This document shows positions 52,202 through 61,750 of a stretch of 64,000 bases of DNA, piece by piece. The position numbers and the translations under genes were made by a program. How positions within the stretch are numbered: position 1 is the stretch's first letter; each line of letters starts with the position of its first letter. This stretch comes from Chitinophagales bacterium (GTDB lineage: Bacteria; Bacteroidota; Bacteroidia; Chitinophagales; Chitinophagaceae). The DNA is taken from positions 2,976,001 to 3,040,000 of the forward strand of contig JAFLBJ010000001.1 in the NCBI GenBank assembly GCA_017303415.1. The letters are read 5' to 3'. Under the pieces are notes generated by a model, which was given only the letters and a program-made list of their open reading frames with translations, ran no database searches and was not told the DNA's origin.

Positions 52202-54733
52202 ATGAGCCGACTGTTAAAGTTCCTACCGGTATTATTCCTCGTACAACCCCTTCTTTCCCTGGCTCAGCCAGCGCCGACACCGGCCGCTGAACGCCTGAAA
52301 ACCATGGAACAAAGAAAAAACCTGCATGACCGCTCCGTGCTGAATGGGACCGCTTTTCGAAGCATCGGACCTGTGACCATGAGTGGCCGTGTAGTGGATA
52401 TAGAGGCCAATCCTGAAGACCCCACCGAATTCTATGTGGCCTATGCCAGTGGAGGACTTTGGCATACCACCAACAATGGGTTGTCCTTTGTCCCGGTTTT
52501 TGACTCAGCCGATGTGATCACCATTGGCGATATCGCAGTGAATTGGGAAAAAGGGATCATCTGGATAGGAACCGGTGAAGTGAACAGCAGCCGCTCATCT
52601 TACGCGGGTATTGGAATCTTTAAGAGTGTGGACAAAGGCAAGACCTGGCAATACAAGGGTCTCCCCGAATCACACCATATCGGTAAAATCCTTCTCCACC
52701 CTACCGACCCGCAAAAACTGTGGGTAGGGGCACTGGGACATCTGTATTCACCCAATGCCGAACGTGGCGTATTTATGAGTACAGATGGCGGAGATACCTG
52801 GAAACAAACGCTGTTCATAGACAATAACACAGGCGTTGTGGAAATGGATATCAACCCCAAAAATCCCCAGGAAATCTATGCAGCGGCCTGGTACCGTACC
52901 CGGCGCGCCTGGAATTTTGAAGAAGCCGGTCAATCAAGCGGCATCTATAAAAGTAATGACGGAGGGGTGACCTGGTCGCTTCTGACCAATGCCGCAAGCG
53001 GGTTTCCTACCGGTGATGGGGTCGGGAGAATTGGATTGGCCGTTTATCCAGGTAACCCAAACATGGTATACGCGATTCTCGATAACCAGGCTGTAAAACC
53101 TGATACCTCCGCAAAAAAGGGCACTACCTATGAACTGGAAGATCTCAAAAACCTGACCGTTGAACAATTTGGGCAACTGGATGAAAAAAAATTGGATAGT
53201 TTTTTACGGGACAACCGCATGTCTGGTCGTTATAAGGCAAAACAGATCAAGGATGATGTGGCGTCAGGTAAGCTCAAACCAACGGCCATATATGACTTTC
53301 TCGATGTGAACACAGGCTTTGAAGGTTCCCCGATTGGATGTGAAGTATATAAAAGCCTGGATGCAGGCAAGACCTGGAAAAAGGCCAATGAGAAAGACAT
53401 ACCGATCTTCTTTACCTATGGGTATTATTTCGCCAAGATCTATGTGTCTCCATATAACCCGGAAAAAGTATATGCCCTGGGATTCTCTTCCATGGTTTCT
53501 TATGACGGAGGGAAAACCTGGAGCGAAATGGACAAGGACAATGTACACGCCGATCATCATGCGCTCTGGGTCAACCCCAAAAAAGATTCGCATTTGATCA
53601 ATGGAAACGATGGAGGCGTCAACATTACGTATGATGATGGTAAGGTCTGGTTCAAAGCAAATACCCCGGCGGTAGGTCAGTTCTATGCCATTACCACGGA
53701 TAATGCAAAGCCGTATAACGTATATGGTGGATTACAGGACAATGGGGTATGGTCATTCCCTTCCCAATCACCACGCAACTCCTTTTCCAATTCGGGATTG
53801 GGATTGGCCGATGGAACCGAGAAGAGTTTAGGTGGTGGAGACGGGATGCAGGTACAGGTAGATCTTCGGGACAATGCGACCACTTACTATGGCTCTCAAT
53901 TCGGGAATTATGTTCGTCGCGTATTGGGCCAAGCCGGCAGAGCAGCGCGGATAACCCCTTCTCATCAATTGGGTGAAAAACCTTACCGGTTCAACTGGCA
54001 AACCCCCATTCATTTGAGCAGGCACAATAATGATATTCTGTATTTCGGAAGCAATCATTTTCACCGTTCCCTCAATCAGGGTGACAGTATGAAAACCCTG
54101 AGTGCCGACCTGACCCGTGGCCGGGTGGATGGCAATGTTCCTTATGGTACCATTACCACCCTGACAGAATCCCCTTTACGTTTTGGCCTGTTGTATGTTG
54201 GTTCGGATGATGGCAACCTGCATCGTAGCCGGGATGGTGGTTATACCTGGGAAGCTTTGCACGCCCAACCAGCCGATCCCAAAGCAAAAAAGAAGAAAAC
54301 AGATACGAAATTAAACACCCAGCAACTCTGGGTAAGCCGGATAGAAGCCAGTTATGCGTCTGAAAACAGGGTCTATGTATCCTTGAATGGCTATCGGTTT
54401 GACCACTTCCTTCCTTATCTCTATATCAGTAATGACCAGGGTGATTCCTGGACACGTATTGGTCTTGATCTGCCCAATGAACCGATCAATGTGGTTCGTG
54501 AGGATCCAAAGAATGACAGCATCCTGTATGTAGGTACGGATGGCGGATTATATGTAAGCCTTGACCGGGGGGCCAGCTTCATGATGTGGGATAAAGGGCT
54601 TCCACGGTCTGTTCCCATTCATGATATTGCCATTCACGAGCGCGATAACGAGATCATTTTGGGAACACACGGAAGAAGCGTGTATGTTGCCAAGCTGGAA
54701 GAAGTAAGGAAAAAAATGTCTTCCAAGAAATAG
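52202..54733 (+). CDS. sortilin/VPS10-like BNR-repeat exported protein
   Basis: 843 aa from the ATG at 52202, with a signal peptide (about 1-22, ending LAQPAP). Many BNR/Asp-box repeats of the S-x-D-x-G-x-T-W type: SVDKGKTWQ, STDGGDTWKQ, SNDGGVTWS, SLDAGKTWK, SRDGGYTWE, SNDQGDSWTR. These make a ten-bladed propeller like VPS10/sortilin or glycosyl-hydrolase-like proteins. Its role is likely surface or periplasmic glycan or protein binding; an enzyme active site could not be assigned. Confidence 0.85.
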   Translation: MSRLLKFLPVLFLVQPLLSLAQPAPTPAAERLKTMEQRKNLHDRSVLNGTAFRSIGPVTMSGRVVDIEANPEDPTEFYVAYASGGLWHTTNNGLSFVPVFDSADVITIGDIAVNWEKGIIWIGTGEVNSSRSSYAGIGIFKSVDKGKTWQYKGLPESHHIGKILLHPTDPQKLWVGALGHLYSPNAERGVFMSTDGGDTWKQTLFIDNNTGVVEMDINPKNPQEIYAAAWYRTRRAWNFEEAGQSSGIYKSNDGGVTWSLLTNAASGFPTGDGVGRIGLAVYPGNPNMVYAILDNQAVKPDTSAKKGTTYELEDLKNLTVEQFGQLDEKKLDSFLRDNRMSGRYKAKQIKDDVASGKLKPTAIYDFLDVNTGFEGSPIGCEVYKSLDAGKTWKKANEKDIPIFFTYGYYFAKIYVSPYNPEKVYALGFSSMVSYDGGKTWSEMDKDNVHADHHALWVNPKKDSHLINGNDGGVNITYDDGKVWFKANTPAVGQFYAITTDNAKPYNVYGGLQDNGVWSFPSQSPRNSFSNSGLGLADGTEKSLGGGDGMQVQVDLRDNATTYYGSQFGNYVRRVLGQAGRAARITPSHQLGEKPYRFNWQTPIHLSRHNNDILYFGSNHFHRSLNQGDSMKTLSADLTRGRVDGNVPYGTITTLTESPLRFGLLYVGSDDGNLHRSRDGGYTWEALHAQPADPKAKKKKTDTKLNTQQLWVSRIEASYASENRVYVSLNGYRFDHFLPYLYISNDQGDSWTRIGLDLPNEPINVVREDPKNDSILYVGTDGGLYVSLDRGASFMMWDKGLPRSVPIHDIAIHERDNEIILGTHGRSVYVAKLEEVRKKMSSKK

Positions 54734-54747
54734 ATTGACAAAAGGCT

Positions 54748-54817
54748 GCGTCCCTTAGAGCTTTCGCGTCTTCGCGGTTAGGTCTTACCGCAAAGACGCG
54801 AAGGCGCTAAGGGACGC
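54748..54817. repeat. octamer-based hairpin, CTTNGCGN
   Basis: Arms 54748-54778 and 54787-54817 (31 nt) match at 28 positions; loop 8 nt. The inverse right arm reads CTTAGCGC, CTTCGCGT, CTTTGCGG, a period of 8. It sits midway between two convergent genes (14 and 13 nt from their stops), so it may also act as a bidirectional terminator. Confidence 0.85.
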
Positions 54818-54830
54818 TATCATTTTAGGA

Positions 54831-56114
54831 TCAGAAGGCTTTGAAGCGCTCAAAGCAAGCTCGCTCGAGGTTTTCCCGGTCGTCGGGGTGAGAGATATTG
54901 ATCAGCGCACGGGCCCTGTCACGCAGGTTTTTACCGTAGAGATAAGCAATCCCGTATTCGGTGACCACATAGTGAACGTGTCCTCTGGTTGTTACCACGC
55001 CGGCTCCTTCTTTAAGGAAAGGAACGATACGGCTGATGCCTTTGGTGGTTCGACTGGTGAGGGCAATGATGGGTTTACCACCTTCGCTAAGGGCCGCTCC
55101 CCGCATAAAGTCCATTTGTCCACCGATACCACTGTACTGCCGGGTACCGATAGAGTCTGCGCAAACCTGACCGGTTATATCTACTTCGATGGCACTATTG
55201 ACGGCCACTACTTTCGGGTTACGCCGGATCACATGCGGATCATTTACGTAGTCAATATCCAGGAATACAAAAGATGGGTTGTCGTGTACGTAATCGTATA
55301 ATTTTCGGGTGCCTACGGCAAAACCCGTCACAGTCTTATATGGGTGAATTCTTTTCTTTGAGTTGTTGATGATGTCCTTGTCAACCAGGTCAATGATACC
55401 ATCGCTGCACATTTCGGTATGAACACCCAGGTTTTTGTGGTTGTATAAAGATTTAAGGACCGCATCAGGGATGGTACCAATACCCATCTGGATGGTGCTG
55501 CCGTCTTCGATCATTCCGGCAATATGCTTTCCGATCTGGAATTCCTCCTCCCCTGTTTTCGAACCATAATCCACTTCGGGTAAAGGCTCTTCATGGTAAA
55601 CCATGTAATCAAAGCGTTCTGTATGGATCAGGCTGTCGCCGTGTGTACGGGGAACGCTGGGGTTAACCTGAGCAATGATATGATGCGCGGTATTCACGGC
55701 ACTCCGGGCAATATCTACCGATACTCCCAGTGAGCAATACCCATGTTGATCGGGAGGGGAAACCTGGATCAGGGCCACATCAATATCCATTTGATTACGG
55801 AAAAGATCGGGGATATCACTTAAAAATACCGGGATGAAATCCGCACGGCCATCGTTGACCGCTTTTCGTACAGACTCCGATACAAACATGCAATTGATAT
55901 GAAAAGAATCTTTGTATTCGGGTTTATCAACCGTAATATCACCCTGTACGGTAATAAAGACCAATTCAACATCTGTCAATTCGGGGGCCTTGCGGGCCAA
56001 TTCACGAAGCAGATACAAAGGGGTTTGGGCACTACCCTGGATAAAAACGCGGCTACCGGATTTGATCACAGATAAGGCCTCCTGGGCTGGGGTATAGGTT
56101 ACCGGAACTTTCAT
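54831..56114 (-). CDS. acetyl-CoA hydrolase/transferase family (4-hydroxybutyrate CoA-transferase-like)
   Basis: 427 aa. Cat1/CoA-transferase family with the CoA-site GIGTIPDAVLKSLYNHKNLG (about residues 220-240), the catalytic-Glu region VHTEMCSDGIIDLV, and the C-terminal GVVTTRGHVHYVVTEYGIAY. It moves CoA between acyl-CoA and a carboxylate such as acetate. No neighbouring pathway gene is informative. Confidence 0.87.
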   Translation of the reverse strand: MKVPVTYTPAQEALSVIKSGSRVFIQGSAQTPLYLLRELARKAPELTDVELVFITVQGDITVDKPEYKDSFHINCMFVSESVRKAVNDGRADFIPVFLSDIPDLFRNQMDIDVALIQVSPPDQHGYCSLGVSVDIARSAVNTAHHIIAQVNPSVPRTHGDSLIHTERFDYMVYHEEPLPEVDYGSKTGEEEFQIGKHIAGMIEDGSTIQMGIGTIPDAVLKSLYNHKNLGVHTEMCSDGIIDLVDKDIINNSKKRIHPYKTVTGFAVGTRKLYDYVHDNPSFVFLDIDYVNDPHVIRRNPKVVAVNSAIEVDITGQVCADSIGTRQYSGIGGQMDFMRGAALSEGGKPIIALTSRTTKGISRIVPFLKEGAGVVTTRGHVHYVVTEYGIAYLYGKNLRDRARALINISHPDDRENLERACFERFKAF

Positions 56115-56199
56115 GATTCAATCAAATTTAGCTGAACACAAAGCTATTAAATTGTCATTCCCCTGCATTGATTCATTGGAGACCTACGCCTGATATACA

Positions 56200-56628
56200 T
56201 CAGGCCTTTTGTTGAGCAAGGAACCATTGAAGCGCGAGTTCGTACCCATGAAGCCCTAAACCAAATATGCTTCCCCGGGCCTGACCGGAGACATGAGAAA
56301 ATTTACGAAAGTCTTCCCGGGCATGTACGTTGGAGATATGGACCTCGATAACGGGGGCCTTAACAGCCGCAATGGCATCCCCGATGGAAACGGAGGTATG
56401 CGTATATCCGCCCGGGTTAAGGATGATACCGTGGTGATCAAAACCGGTCCGTTGTATCTGGTCGATCAATTCACCTTCCACGTTGCTTTGGAAATAGGTA
56501 AAACTGACCGATGGATATTTACCGGAAAGTGTTTCCAGGTATTGCTCAAATGATTGATCACCATAGATCTCCGGTTCCCGCTTTCCCAGCAGGTTAAGAT
56601 TGGGGCCATTGATGATGGATATCCGCAT
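56200..56628 (-). CDS. aroQ: type II 3-dehydroquinate dehydratase
   Basis: 142 aa. Shikimate pathway: dehydroquinate to dehydroshikimate. IINGPNLNLLGKREPEIYGD carries the catalytic Tyr; NPGGYTHTSVSIGDAI, EVHISNVHAREDFR and the closing HGYELAL with the catalytic His region are present. It follows carA by 27 nt. The small GCCTGAT/ATCAGGC hairpin (56188-56206) overlaps its stop. Confidence 0.95.
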   Translation of the reverse strand: MRISIINGPNLNLLGKREPEIYGDQSFEQYLETLSGKYPSVSFTYFQSNVEGELIDQIQRTGFDHHGIILNPGGYTHTSVSIGDAIAAVKAPVIEVHISNVHAREDFRKFSHVSGQARGSIFGLGLHGYELALQWFLAQQKA

Positions 56629-56655
56629 AGATCAGGGTGCTTTCAGCGAATTTAC

Positions 56656-57771
56656 CTAATTCCCGCTTGCCACGGATGTTTTCATCAGGTCGATGAATTC
56701 GTCAAACAGATACCTCGAATCGTGTGGGCCGGGTGTCGCTTCGGGATGGTATTGTACCGAGAATGCAGGTTTACCCTTAAGCCTTATCCCTTCAATGGAT
56801 TGATCATTCAGGTTCAGGTGCGTGATCTCAATATGTTCTGCCTTTCTCACCGCTTCCGGATCAACGCCAAACCCATGGTTCTGCGTAGTGATCTCACTTT
56901 TTCCGGTCACCAGGTTCTTTACCGGGTGGTTAAGACCGCGATGGCCATGGTGCATTTTAAAGGTGGGGATATCATTGGCAAGGGCCAGCAATTGGTGCCC
57001 CAGGCAGATGCCAAAAGTGGGTTTGCCCTCCTTGAGTAATTCTTTGACGGATACGATGGCATAGTCCATGGCCGAGGGATCCCCGGGTCCGTTGGAAATA
57101 AAGTATCCTGTTGGATTAAATTCCTTCAGCCGCGAGGCGGGTGTTTTTGCCGGAAACACTTTCACGTAGGCCCCGCGATCGGTCATGCACTCCAGGATAT
57201 GTTGCTTACATCCAAAATCAAGTACCGCTACGCGGATCGGGGAATAAGGATCCCCCAACTCATATTCCTGGTCGGTGGTCACCTGCGACGCAAGCTCCAA
57301 ACCCGCCATGGAAGGCACTTTGGCCAATTCCTTCTTTAATTCATCCACATCCAGAATCTCGGAGGAGATGATACAGTTCATGGCCCCTTTGGTGCGGATA
57401 TGAGATACGAGTGAGCGTGTATCCACACCCTCGATGGCCACAATATTGTTCTTTTTTAAATATTCATCCAATGACCCATGGGCCATTTTGCGGCTGTATT
57501 GATCTTCCAGGTTACGCCCGATCAGTCCGCGAATCTTGACCGACCCGGATTCAACGTCTTCATTTTTAACCCCATAATTCCCTACGTGTACTGCATTCAT
57601 GATCAGGATCTGTCCGAAATAACTTGGATCGGTAAATACTTCCTGGTATCCTGTCATGCCGGTGTTGAAACAGATCTCACCGCCGGTTGTACCGATGGCG
57701 CCAAAAGAAAAGCCGTGACAAGTGGTTCCGTCTTCGAGGAGCAGGATCGCGGGGGATGGGGTAGCATTCAT
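56656..57771 (-). CDS. carA: carbamoyl-phosphate synthase small subunit
   Basis: 371 aa. Glutaminase subunit giving ammonia to CarB for arginine and pyrimidine synthesis. The N-terminal domain has GYQEVFTDPSYFGQILIMNA; the class I amidotransferase has the nucleophile Cys in PTFGICLGHQLLALAND and His/Glu in SVQYHPEATPGPHDS. Its place downstream of rplQ is the usual Bacteroidota arrangement; carB is not in the window. A terminator separates it from rplQ. Confidence 0.96.
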   Translation of the reverse strand: MNATPSPAILLLEDGTTCHGFSFGAIGTTGGEICFNTGMTGYQEVFTDPSYFGQILIMNAVHVGNYGVKNEDVESGSVKIRGLIGRNLEDQYSRKMAHGSLDEYLKKNNIVAIEGVDTRSLVSHIRTKGAMNCIISSEILDVDELKKELAKVPSMAGLELASQVTTDQEYELGDPYSPIRVAVLDFGCKQHILECMTDRGAYVKVFPAKTPASRLKEFNPTGYFISNGPGDPSAMDYAIVSVKELLKEGKPTFGICLGHQLLALANDIPTFKMHHGHRGLNHPVKNLVTGKSEITTQNHGFGVDPEAVRKAEHIEITHLNLNDQSIEGIRLKGKPAFSVQYHPEATPGPHDSRYLFDEFIDLMKTSVASGN

Positions 57772-57839
57772 GGTTTAGAAAGATTTTGCAAAAAAAAGGA
57801 AAAAAGGGGTGCGGTCAAAAGTTAATTGGTAACATAAAA

Positions 57840-57868
57840 AAGGGGCCCTGTAAACAACAGGGCCCCTT
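57840..57868 (-). terminator. intrinsic terminator after rplQ
   Basis: 12-bp perfect stem (57840-57851 with 57857-57868, AAGGGGCCCTGT) with a 5-nt loop, followed on the minus strand by TTTTTATG. Confidence 0.92.
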
Positions 57869-57890
57869 GTATGAATAAAGTGATCGGTCA

Positions 57891-58376
57891 TTATTCTTCT
57901 CCTTTGGTTTCAGCGGCTTCTTCGGCTCCGGTCTCGGAAGCTTTTTTAGCTCCGCGGCCACGACGGGTTTTCTTGGCTCCGTCTTTGGAAGCATCACCGG
58001 CTGTTTTACCATAGATCTCGTTAAAGTCAACGAGTTCGATCATGGCTTTCTCGGCATTATCACCAGGACGTGCACCCAGTTTGATGATACGTGTATAACC
58101 ACCGGGACGGCCGCCTACTTTTTCAGCAACCAGGCCAAACAATTCCTTGATGGCTTCTTTATCCTGCAGGTAGCTAAATACCACACGACGTTGATGGGTC
58201 GTATTGTTTTTGGCTTTGGTAACCAGGGGTTCTACATACGTGCGCAAAGCTTTGGCTTTGGCCAGGGTGGTAACGATCCGCTTGTGGGTGATCAGCTGAG
58301 CGGCCAGGTTACTGAGCAACGCATCGCGATGTGCTTTGGTGCGGCTCAGGTTGTTGATCTTGTCTCCGTGACGCAT
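57891..58376 (-). CDS. rplQ: 50S ribosomal protein L17 with charged tail
   Basis: 161 aa. The L17 core ([40 protein letters not shown]) is complete by about residue 118. The last 40 residues are a Lys/Arg then Glu/Ala-rich tail ([20 protein letters not shown]), longer than in E. coli (127 aa). Last gene of the block. Confidence 0.97.
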   Translation of the reverse strand: MRHGDKINNLSRTKAHRDALLSNLAAQLITHKRIVTTLAKAKALRTYVEPLVTKAKNNTTHQRRVVFSYLQDKEAIKELFGLVAEKVGGRPGGYTRIIKLGARPGDNAEKAMIELVDFNEIYGKTAGDASKDGAKKTRRGRGAKKASETGAEEAAETKGEE

Positions 58377-58441
58377 GACTTTGTGTTTTTATCGACTGCA
58401 CCGTGTCAGGAATTGCAGCCGGTTATGAATAGATAATCAGA

Positions 58442-58483
58442 GTTAGAAGCTAATAGCGATTAGCTAATAGCCTTAAGCTTTTT
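58442..58483. repeat. heptamer element, GCTAANN class, between rpoA and rplQ
   Basis: Six units in register (gttagaa, gctaata, gcgatta, gctaata, gccttaa, gcttttt), 3 nt from the rpoA stop (58487). Pairing between units is possible but short. Confidence 0.75.
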
Positions 58484-58486
58484 TAG

Positions 58487-59488
58487 TTACAGTTCATCCG
58501 GATCTACGCCGAGTTTAACGAGGTCCATACCAAAGGACAATCCTCTTTCGGTAAGTACCTGCTCGATCTCAGCCAGTGATTTTTGACCAAAGTTCCGGAA
58601 CTTCATCAGGTCTTCCTGCTCGTATTGAACCAGCTCGCTCAGCGAGTTGATCTTGGCGGCTTTCAGACAGTTGAAGGCACGAACAGAGAGGTCGAGGTCT
58701 TCCAGCGGGGTCTTCAACACCTTGCGCAATTGCAGGGTTTGTTCGTCCACCAGGTCTTCTTTCTTCTCTTCTTTATTGTCAAAGGTGATGTTCTCGTCGG
58801 TGATGATCATCAGGTGCTGGATCAGGATCCGGCTGGCTTGTTTAACAGCCTCTTCGGGGTGAATGGTACCATCGGTAGAAACTTCCATGATCAGCTTTTC
58901 GTAGTCGGTCCGCTGTTCCACACGGGTGTTCTCAATGGTATATTTTACATTCTTGATCGGCGTATAGATGGAATCCACGGGGATATAACCCAGCGGGGCA
59001 TCTTTGGGTTTGTTCTCTTCAGCAGGAACATACCCACGTCCTTTACCGATGGTCAGTTCGATATCGATCTTGGCAGAGGAATCCAGGGTGCAGATCAGTT
59101 GCTCCGGGTTCATCACCTGGAAGCTCTGTGTAGCCTGGCCGATCATACCGGCGGTAAATTCAGTTGTATTTTTTACGGAAAGGATGATCCGCTCATTGGC
59201 CACTTCATGGTCAACGATCTTCTTTAAACGAACCTGTTTCAGGTTCAGGATCATCTCCACCACGTCTTCGCTCACACCAGTGATGGTAGCGAATTCGTGC
59301 TCCACTCCCTCGATCTTCACGCCTACAATGGCATAACCTTCGAGGCTGCTCAGCAGCACCCGACGGAGGGCATTACCAACGGTGACACCATAGCCAGGCT
59401 CCAGCGGACGAAACTCAAACTGGGCTTCAAAATCCGTGGCCTTTTGCAGGATGATTTTATCAGGTTTTTGGAAGTTCAGAATGGACAT
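58487..59488 (-). CDS. rpoA: RNA polymerase alpha subunit
   Basis: 333 aa. Alpha-NTD for assembly ([40 protein letters not shown]) and alpha-CTD with two HhH-like helices ([39 protein letters not shown]). The linker is acidic ([13 protein letters not shown]). Between rpsD and rplQ as expected. Confidence 0.98.
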   Translation of the reverse strand: MSILNFQKPDKIILQKATDFEAQFEFRPLEPGYGVTVGNALRRVLLSSLEGYAIVGVKIEGVEHEFATITGVSEDVVEMILNLKQVRLKKIVDHEVANERIILSVKNTTEFTAGMIGQATQSFQVMNPEQLICTLDSSAKIDIELTIGKGRGYVPAEENKPKDAPLGYIPVDSIYTPIKNVKYTIENTRVEQRTDYEKLIMEVSTDGTIHPEEAVKQASRILIQHLMIITDENITFDNKEEKKEDLVDEQTLQLRKVLKTPLEDLDLSVRAFNCLKAAKINSLSELVQYEQEDLMKFRNFGQKSLAEIEQVLTERGLSFGMDLVKLGVDPDEL

Positions 59489-59559
59489 ATTAGCGATTTA
59501 AAAGGTTGACAAATTGGAGCTATCAGCAACTGGTGCCAGGCACCAGCAGGCAAAACAGC

Positions 59560-60165
59560 TTACTTAGAGTACAATTCCACGATCAGTTGTTCCTTGATAT
59601 TCTCAGGAACGCTTTCACGCTCGGGATACGCGATAAAAGTACCCTTCATCTCGGTTTCATTCCAATCCAGCCAGCTGAATTTGGGGTTCTTTGCGCCAAT
59701 GGTGCTGGTAATGGACGTTTTCTCTTTGGTACCTTCTTTCAGACTGATCACATCGCCGGGTTTAACCTCAAAGGAAGGAGTATTTACTACTTCTCCATTT
59801 ACGGTGATGTGTTTGTGGCTGACCAACTGACGAGCAGCAGGACGGGAAGGAGCGATACCCATACGAAACACGGTGTTATCCAGACGCGCTTCGAGGAGTT
59901 TGATCAGGTTTTCACCTGTTACCCCTTTGCGACGGGCGGCTTCTTCAAATGTTTTACGGAATTGTTTCTCCAAAACACCATACGTGTATTTGGCCTTTTG
60001 TTTTTCGCGAAGCTGAAGGGCATACTCTCCAAGGGTCTTACGCTTGCGTGATGCACCGTGCTGACCGGGAGGGTTGCTGTTTTTGTTCAGCCATTTTCCA
60101 TTACCCAGAATGGGCTCTCCAAAAATGCGGGAGATCTTGGTCTTTGGACCAGTGTAACGTGCCAT
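59560..60165 (-). CDS. rpsD: 30S ribosomal protein S4
   Basis: 201 aa. [20 protein letters not shown], the long basic segment, and the S4 RNA-binding domain [20 protein letters not shown] then [19 protein letters not shown] primary 16S binder. No zinc cysteines in the N-terminus. Confidence 0.98.
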   Translation of the reverse strand: MARYTGPKTKISRIFGEPILGNGKWLNKNSNPPGQHGASRKRKTLGEYALQLREKQKAKYTYGVLEKQFRKTFEEAARRKGVTGENLIKLLEARLDNTVFRMGIAPSRPAARQLVSHKHITVNGEVVNTPSFEVKPGDVISLKEGTKEKTSITSTIGAKNPKFSWLDWNETEMKGTFIAYPERESVPENIKEQLIVELYSK

Positions 60166-60277
60166 AGTTTTTATTCATTTCCGCTTTTTTAAAACCGGTG
60201 AGCAGATCGTTGAAAGCGGTAAAAATTAATCTGTCACCCTTTAGTTAAATGAACCTGAATGGCGATTCAATATGTTG

Positions 60278-60688
60278 TTATACTCTTCTCTTCTTGGGCG
60301 GACGGCAGCCATTGTGTGGCAGCGGGGTCACGTCTTTGATCATCACTACCTCGATACCCGATTGGGAGAGGGAGCGGATGGCGCTTTCGCGGCCGGAACC
60401 AGGACCTTTTACATATACATCCACACGCTTCAAACCGGCGTCAAACGCGGTCTTTGCGGCATCTGCAGAAGCCATCTGAGCGGCATAGGGTGTGTTCTTT
60501 TTAGAACCACGGAATCCCATCTTACCGGCACTGCTCCAGGAGATCACCTGGCCAGTTTTGTTGGTCAGGGAGATGATGATGTTGTTAAAGGAGGCCACTA
60601 TATGGGCATCTCCGTAAGCGTCCACTTTTACCACCCGCTTTTTGGCGGCGGCTTTGGCGCTTTGTTGTTGTTGTTGTGCTTTTGCCAT
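60278..60688 (-). CDS. rpsK: 30S ribosomal protein S11 with Gln-rich N-terminus
   Basis: 136 aa. The conserved part starts near residue 20 ([40 protein letters not shown]) and ends [10 protein letters not shown]. The first 17 residues ([17 protein letters not shown]) contain a run of five Gln. S11 lies at the platform near the E site. Confidence 0.97.
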   Translation of the reverse strand: MAKAQQQQQSAKAAAKKRVVKVDAYGDAHIVASFNNIIISLTNKTGQVISWSSAGKMGFRGSKKNTPYAAQMASADAAKTAFDAGLKRVDVYVKGPGSGRESAIRSLSQSGIEVVMIKDVTPLPHNGCRPPKKRRV

Positions 60689-60811
60689 CTGAGTTGAACT
60701 AGGTAATCTTTAGTTTAAAATCAATTCGCTTTTGGCGAACCGGACCGACCCTCCTCCTGCACCAGGTATCCGCGATCGTTCCGTAAAATAAGGGTGCATA
60801 TAAAAACCGAA

Positions 60812-60839
60812 AGCTAATAGCCTGGGGCTATTAGCTGTC
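60812..60839. repeat. heptamer hairpin, GCTAANN class, between rpsM and rpsK
   Basis: Four units in register (agctaat, agcctgg, ggctatt, agctgtc). The 11-nt arms 60812-60822 and 60826-60836 are perfect reverse complements with a 3-nt loop. It begins 4 nt after the rpsM stop. Confidence 0.85.
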
Positions 60840-60842
60840 CGA

Positions 60843-61223
60843 TTATTTCTTCGGTGCCTTCTTCTTACCGGCAACTGTCTTCCTCTTTCCTTTACGCGTC
60901 CGGCTATTGGTTTTTGTACGCTGGCCACGAACCGGTAACCCTTTACGATGACGAAGTCCACGGTAACAAGCGATATCAAGCAAACGCTTGATGCTCATTT
61001 GAACTTCTGAACGAAGCTGGCCTTCCACCTTGAATTCCTCCGTGATGGTGTTACGGATCGCATTCAGATCACTATCATTCCACTCGTTCACTTTCTTGCT
61101 GCGATCGATATCATTCTTGTCCAGAATGTAACGGGCCGTAGATGGACCAATACCATAGATATAGGTCAGTCCAATTTCGCCTCTTTTGTTCTTGGGTAAA
61201 TCAACACCGGCAATACGTGCCAT
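60843..61223 (-). CDS. rpsM: 30S ribosomal protein S13
   Basis: 126 aa. [20 protein letters not shown], the helix-two-turn-helix [18 protein letters not shown], and [20 protein letters not shown] are typical. It contacts the P-site tRNA and S19. Basic tail [14 protein letters not shown]. Confidence 0.98.
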   Translation of the reverse strand: MARIAGVDLPKNKRGEIGLTYIYGIGPSTARYILDKNDIDRSKKVNEWNDSDLNAIRNTITEEFKVEGQLRSEVQMSIKRLLDIACYRGLRHRKGLPVRGQRTKTNSRTRKGKRKTVAGKKKAPKK

Positions 61224-61257
61224 AAGTTATCTTTTCGTTTTTGTTTGTAATACTTAA

Positions 61258-61374
61258 TTATCCCTGACGCTGCTTATAGCGGGGATTCTTCTTGTTAATG
61301 ATGTACAGCTTACCCTTTCTGCGTACGATCTTGCAGTCGGCGCTGCGCTTCTTTATGGATGCTCTTACTTTCAT
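61258..61374 (-). CDS. rpmJ: 50S ribosomal protein L36, zinc-independent form
   Basis: 38 aa, ATG at 61372-61374, TAA at 61258-61260. [20 protein letters not shown] then [10 protein letters not shown] is unmistakable L36. Only one Cys (Cys14) of the C-x2-C-x12-C-x4-H zinc site remains: position 11 is Ser, 27 Asn and 33 Tyr. So this is the C-minus form. It lies between infA and rpsM (34-nt gap), as expected. Confidence 0.97.
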   Translation of the reverse strand: MKVRASIKKRSADCKIVRRKGKLYIINKKNPRYKQRQG

Positions 61375-61380
61375 GTTATT

Positions 61381-61408
61381 CAGCTTTTTGCTTTTAGCGA
61401 ATAGCTAT
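61381..61408. repeat. heptamer element, GCTAANN class, between infA and rpmJ
   Basis: Four units in register (cagcttt, ttgcttt, tagcgaa, tagctat), starting 2 nt after the infA stop at 61411. Confidence 0.65.
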
Positions 61409-61410
61409 TT

Positions 61411-61629
61411 TTATTTATACCTAAAAATAATTCGGCCTCTGGAAAGGTCATATGGACTCATTTCCACCCCAACCTTATCTCCCGGAAGAATGCGGATATA
61501 GTGCATCCTCATTTTCCCGGAAATAGTTGCCAAAATCTCGTGACCATTTTCCAACTTGACCCTGAACATCGCGTTCGATAAGGCCTCGATGATGGTGCCG
61601 TCCTGTTTAATTAAGGGTTGTTTTGACAT
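61411..61629 (-). CDS. infA: translation initiation factor IF-1
   Basis: 72 aa, one S1-like OB-fold ([40 protein letters not shown]). It occupies the A site during initiation. First gene of the infA-rplQ block, with its own promoter; in most relatives it follows map directly. Confidence 0.97.
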   Translation of the reverse strand: MSKQPLIKQDGTIIEALSNAMFRVKLENGHEILATISGKMRMHYIRILPGDKVGVEMSPYDLSRGRIIFRYK

Positions 61630-61643
61630 ATTTTTTGGGAGCG

Positions 61644-61651
61644 CAAAGATA
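61644..61651 (-). promoter_or_regulatory. -7 box of the infA-rplQ operon
   Basis: TATCTTTG followed by CGCTCCC on the minus strand, full match, 14 nt before the infA ATG, so the leader is under 10 nt. Confidence 0.7.
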
Positions 61652-61750
61652 AGAGTATCACCCCGAAAAATAAAAAAAGAGGATGTTTTTTTCCACCGGC
61701 CGGTGGAAAAATCGGCTGTTTTGGCAGCTAATTTGAAAAGTGGTTGATAA

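Noticed and set aside
54748-54817. Simple rho-independent terminator
   Set aside because: A 31-nt near-perfect arm with an 8-nt period and no T-run goes beyond a normal terminator; listed as an octamer element, though it may still stop transcription.
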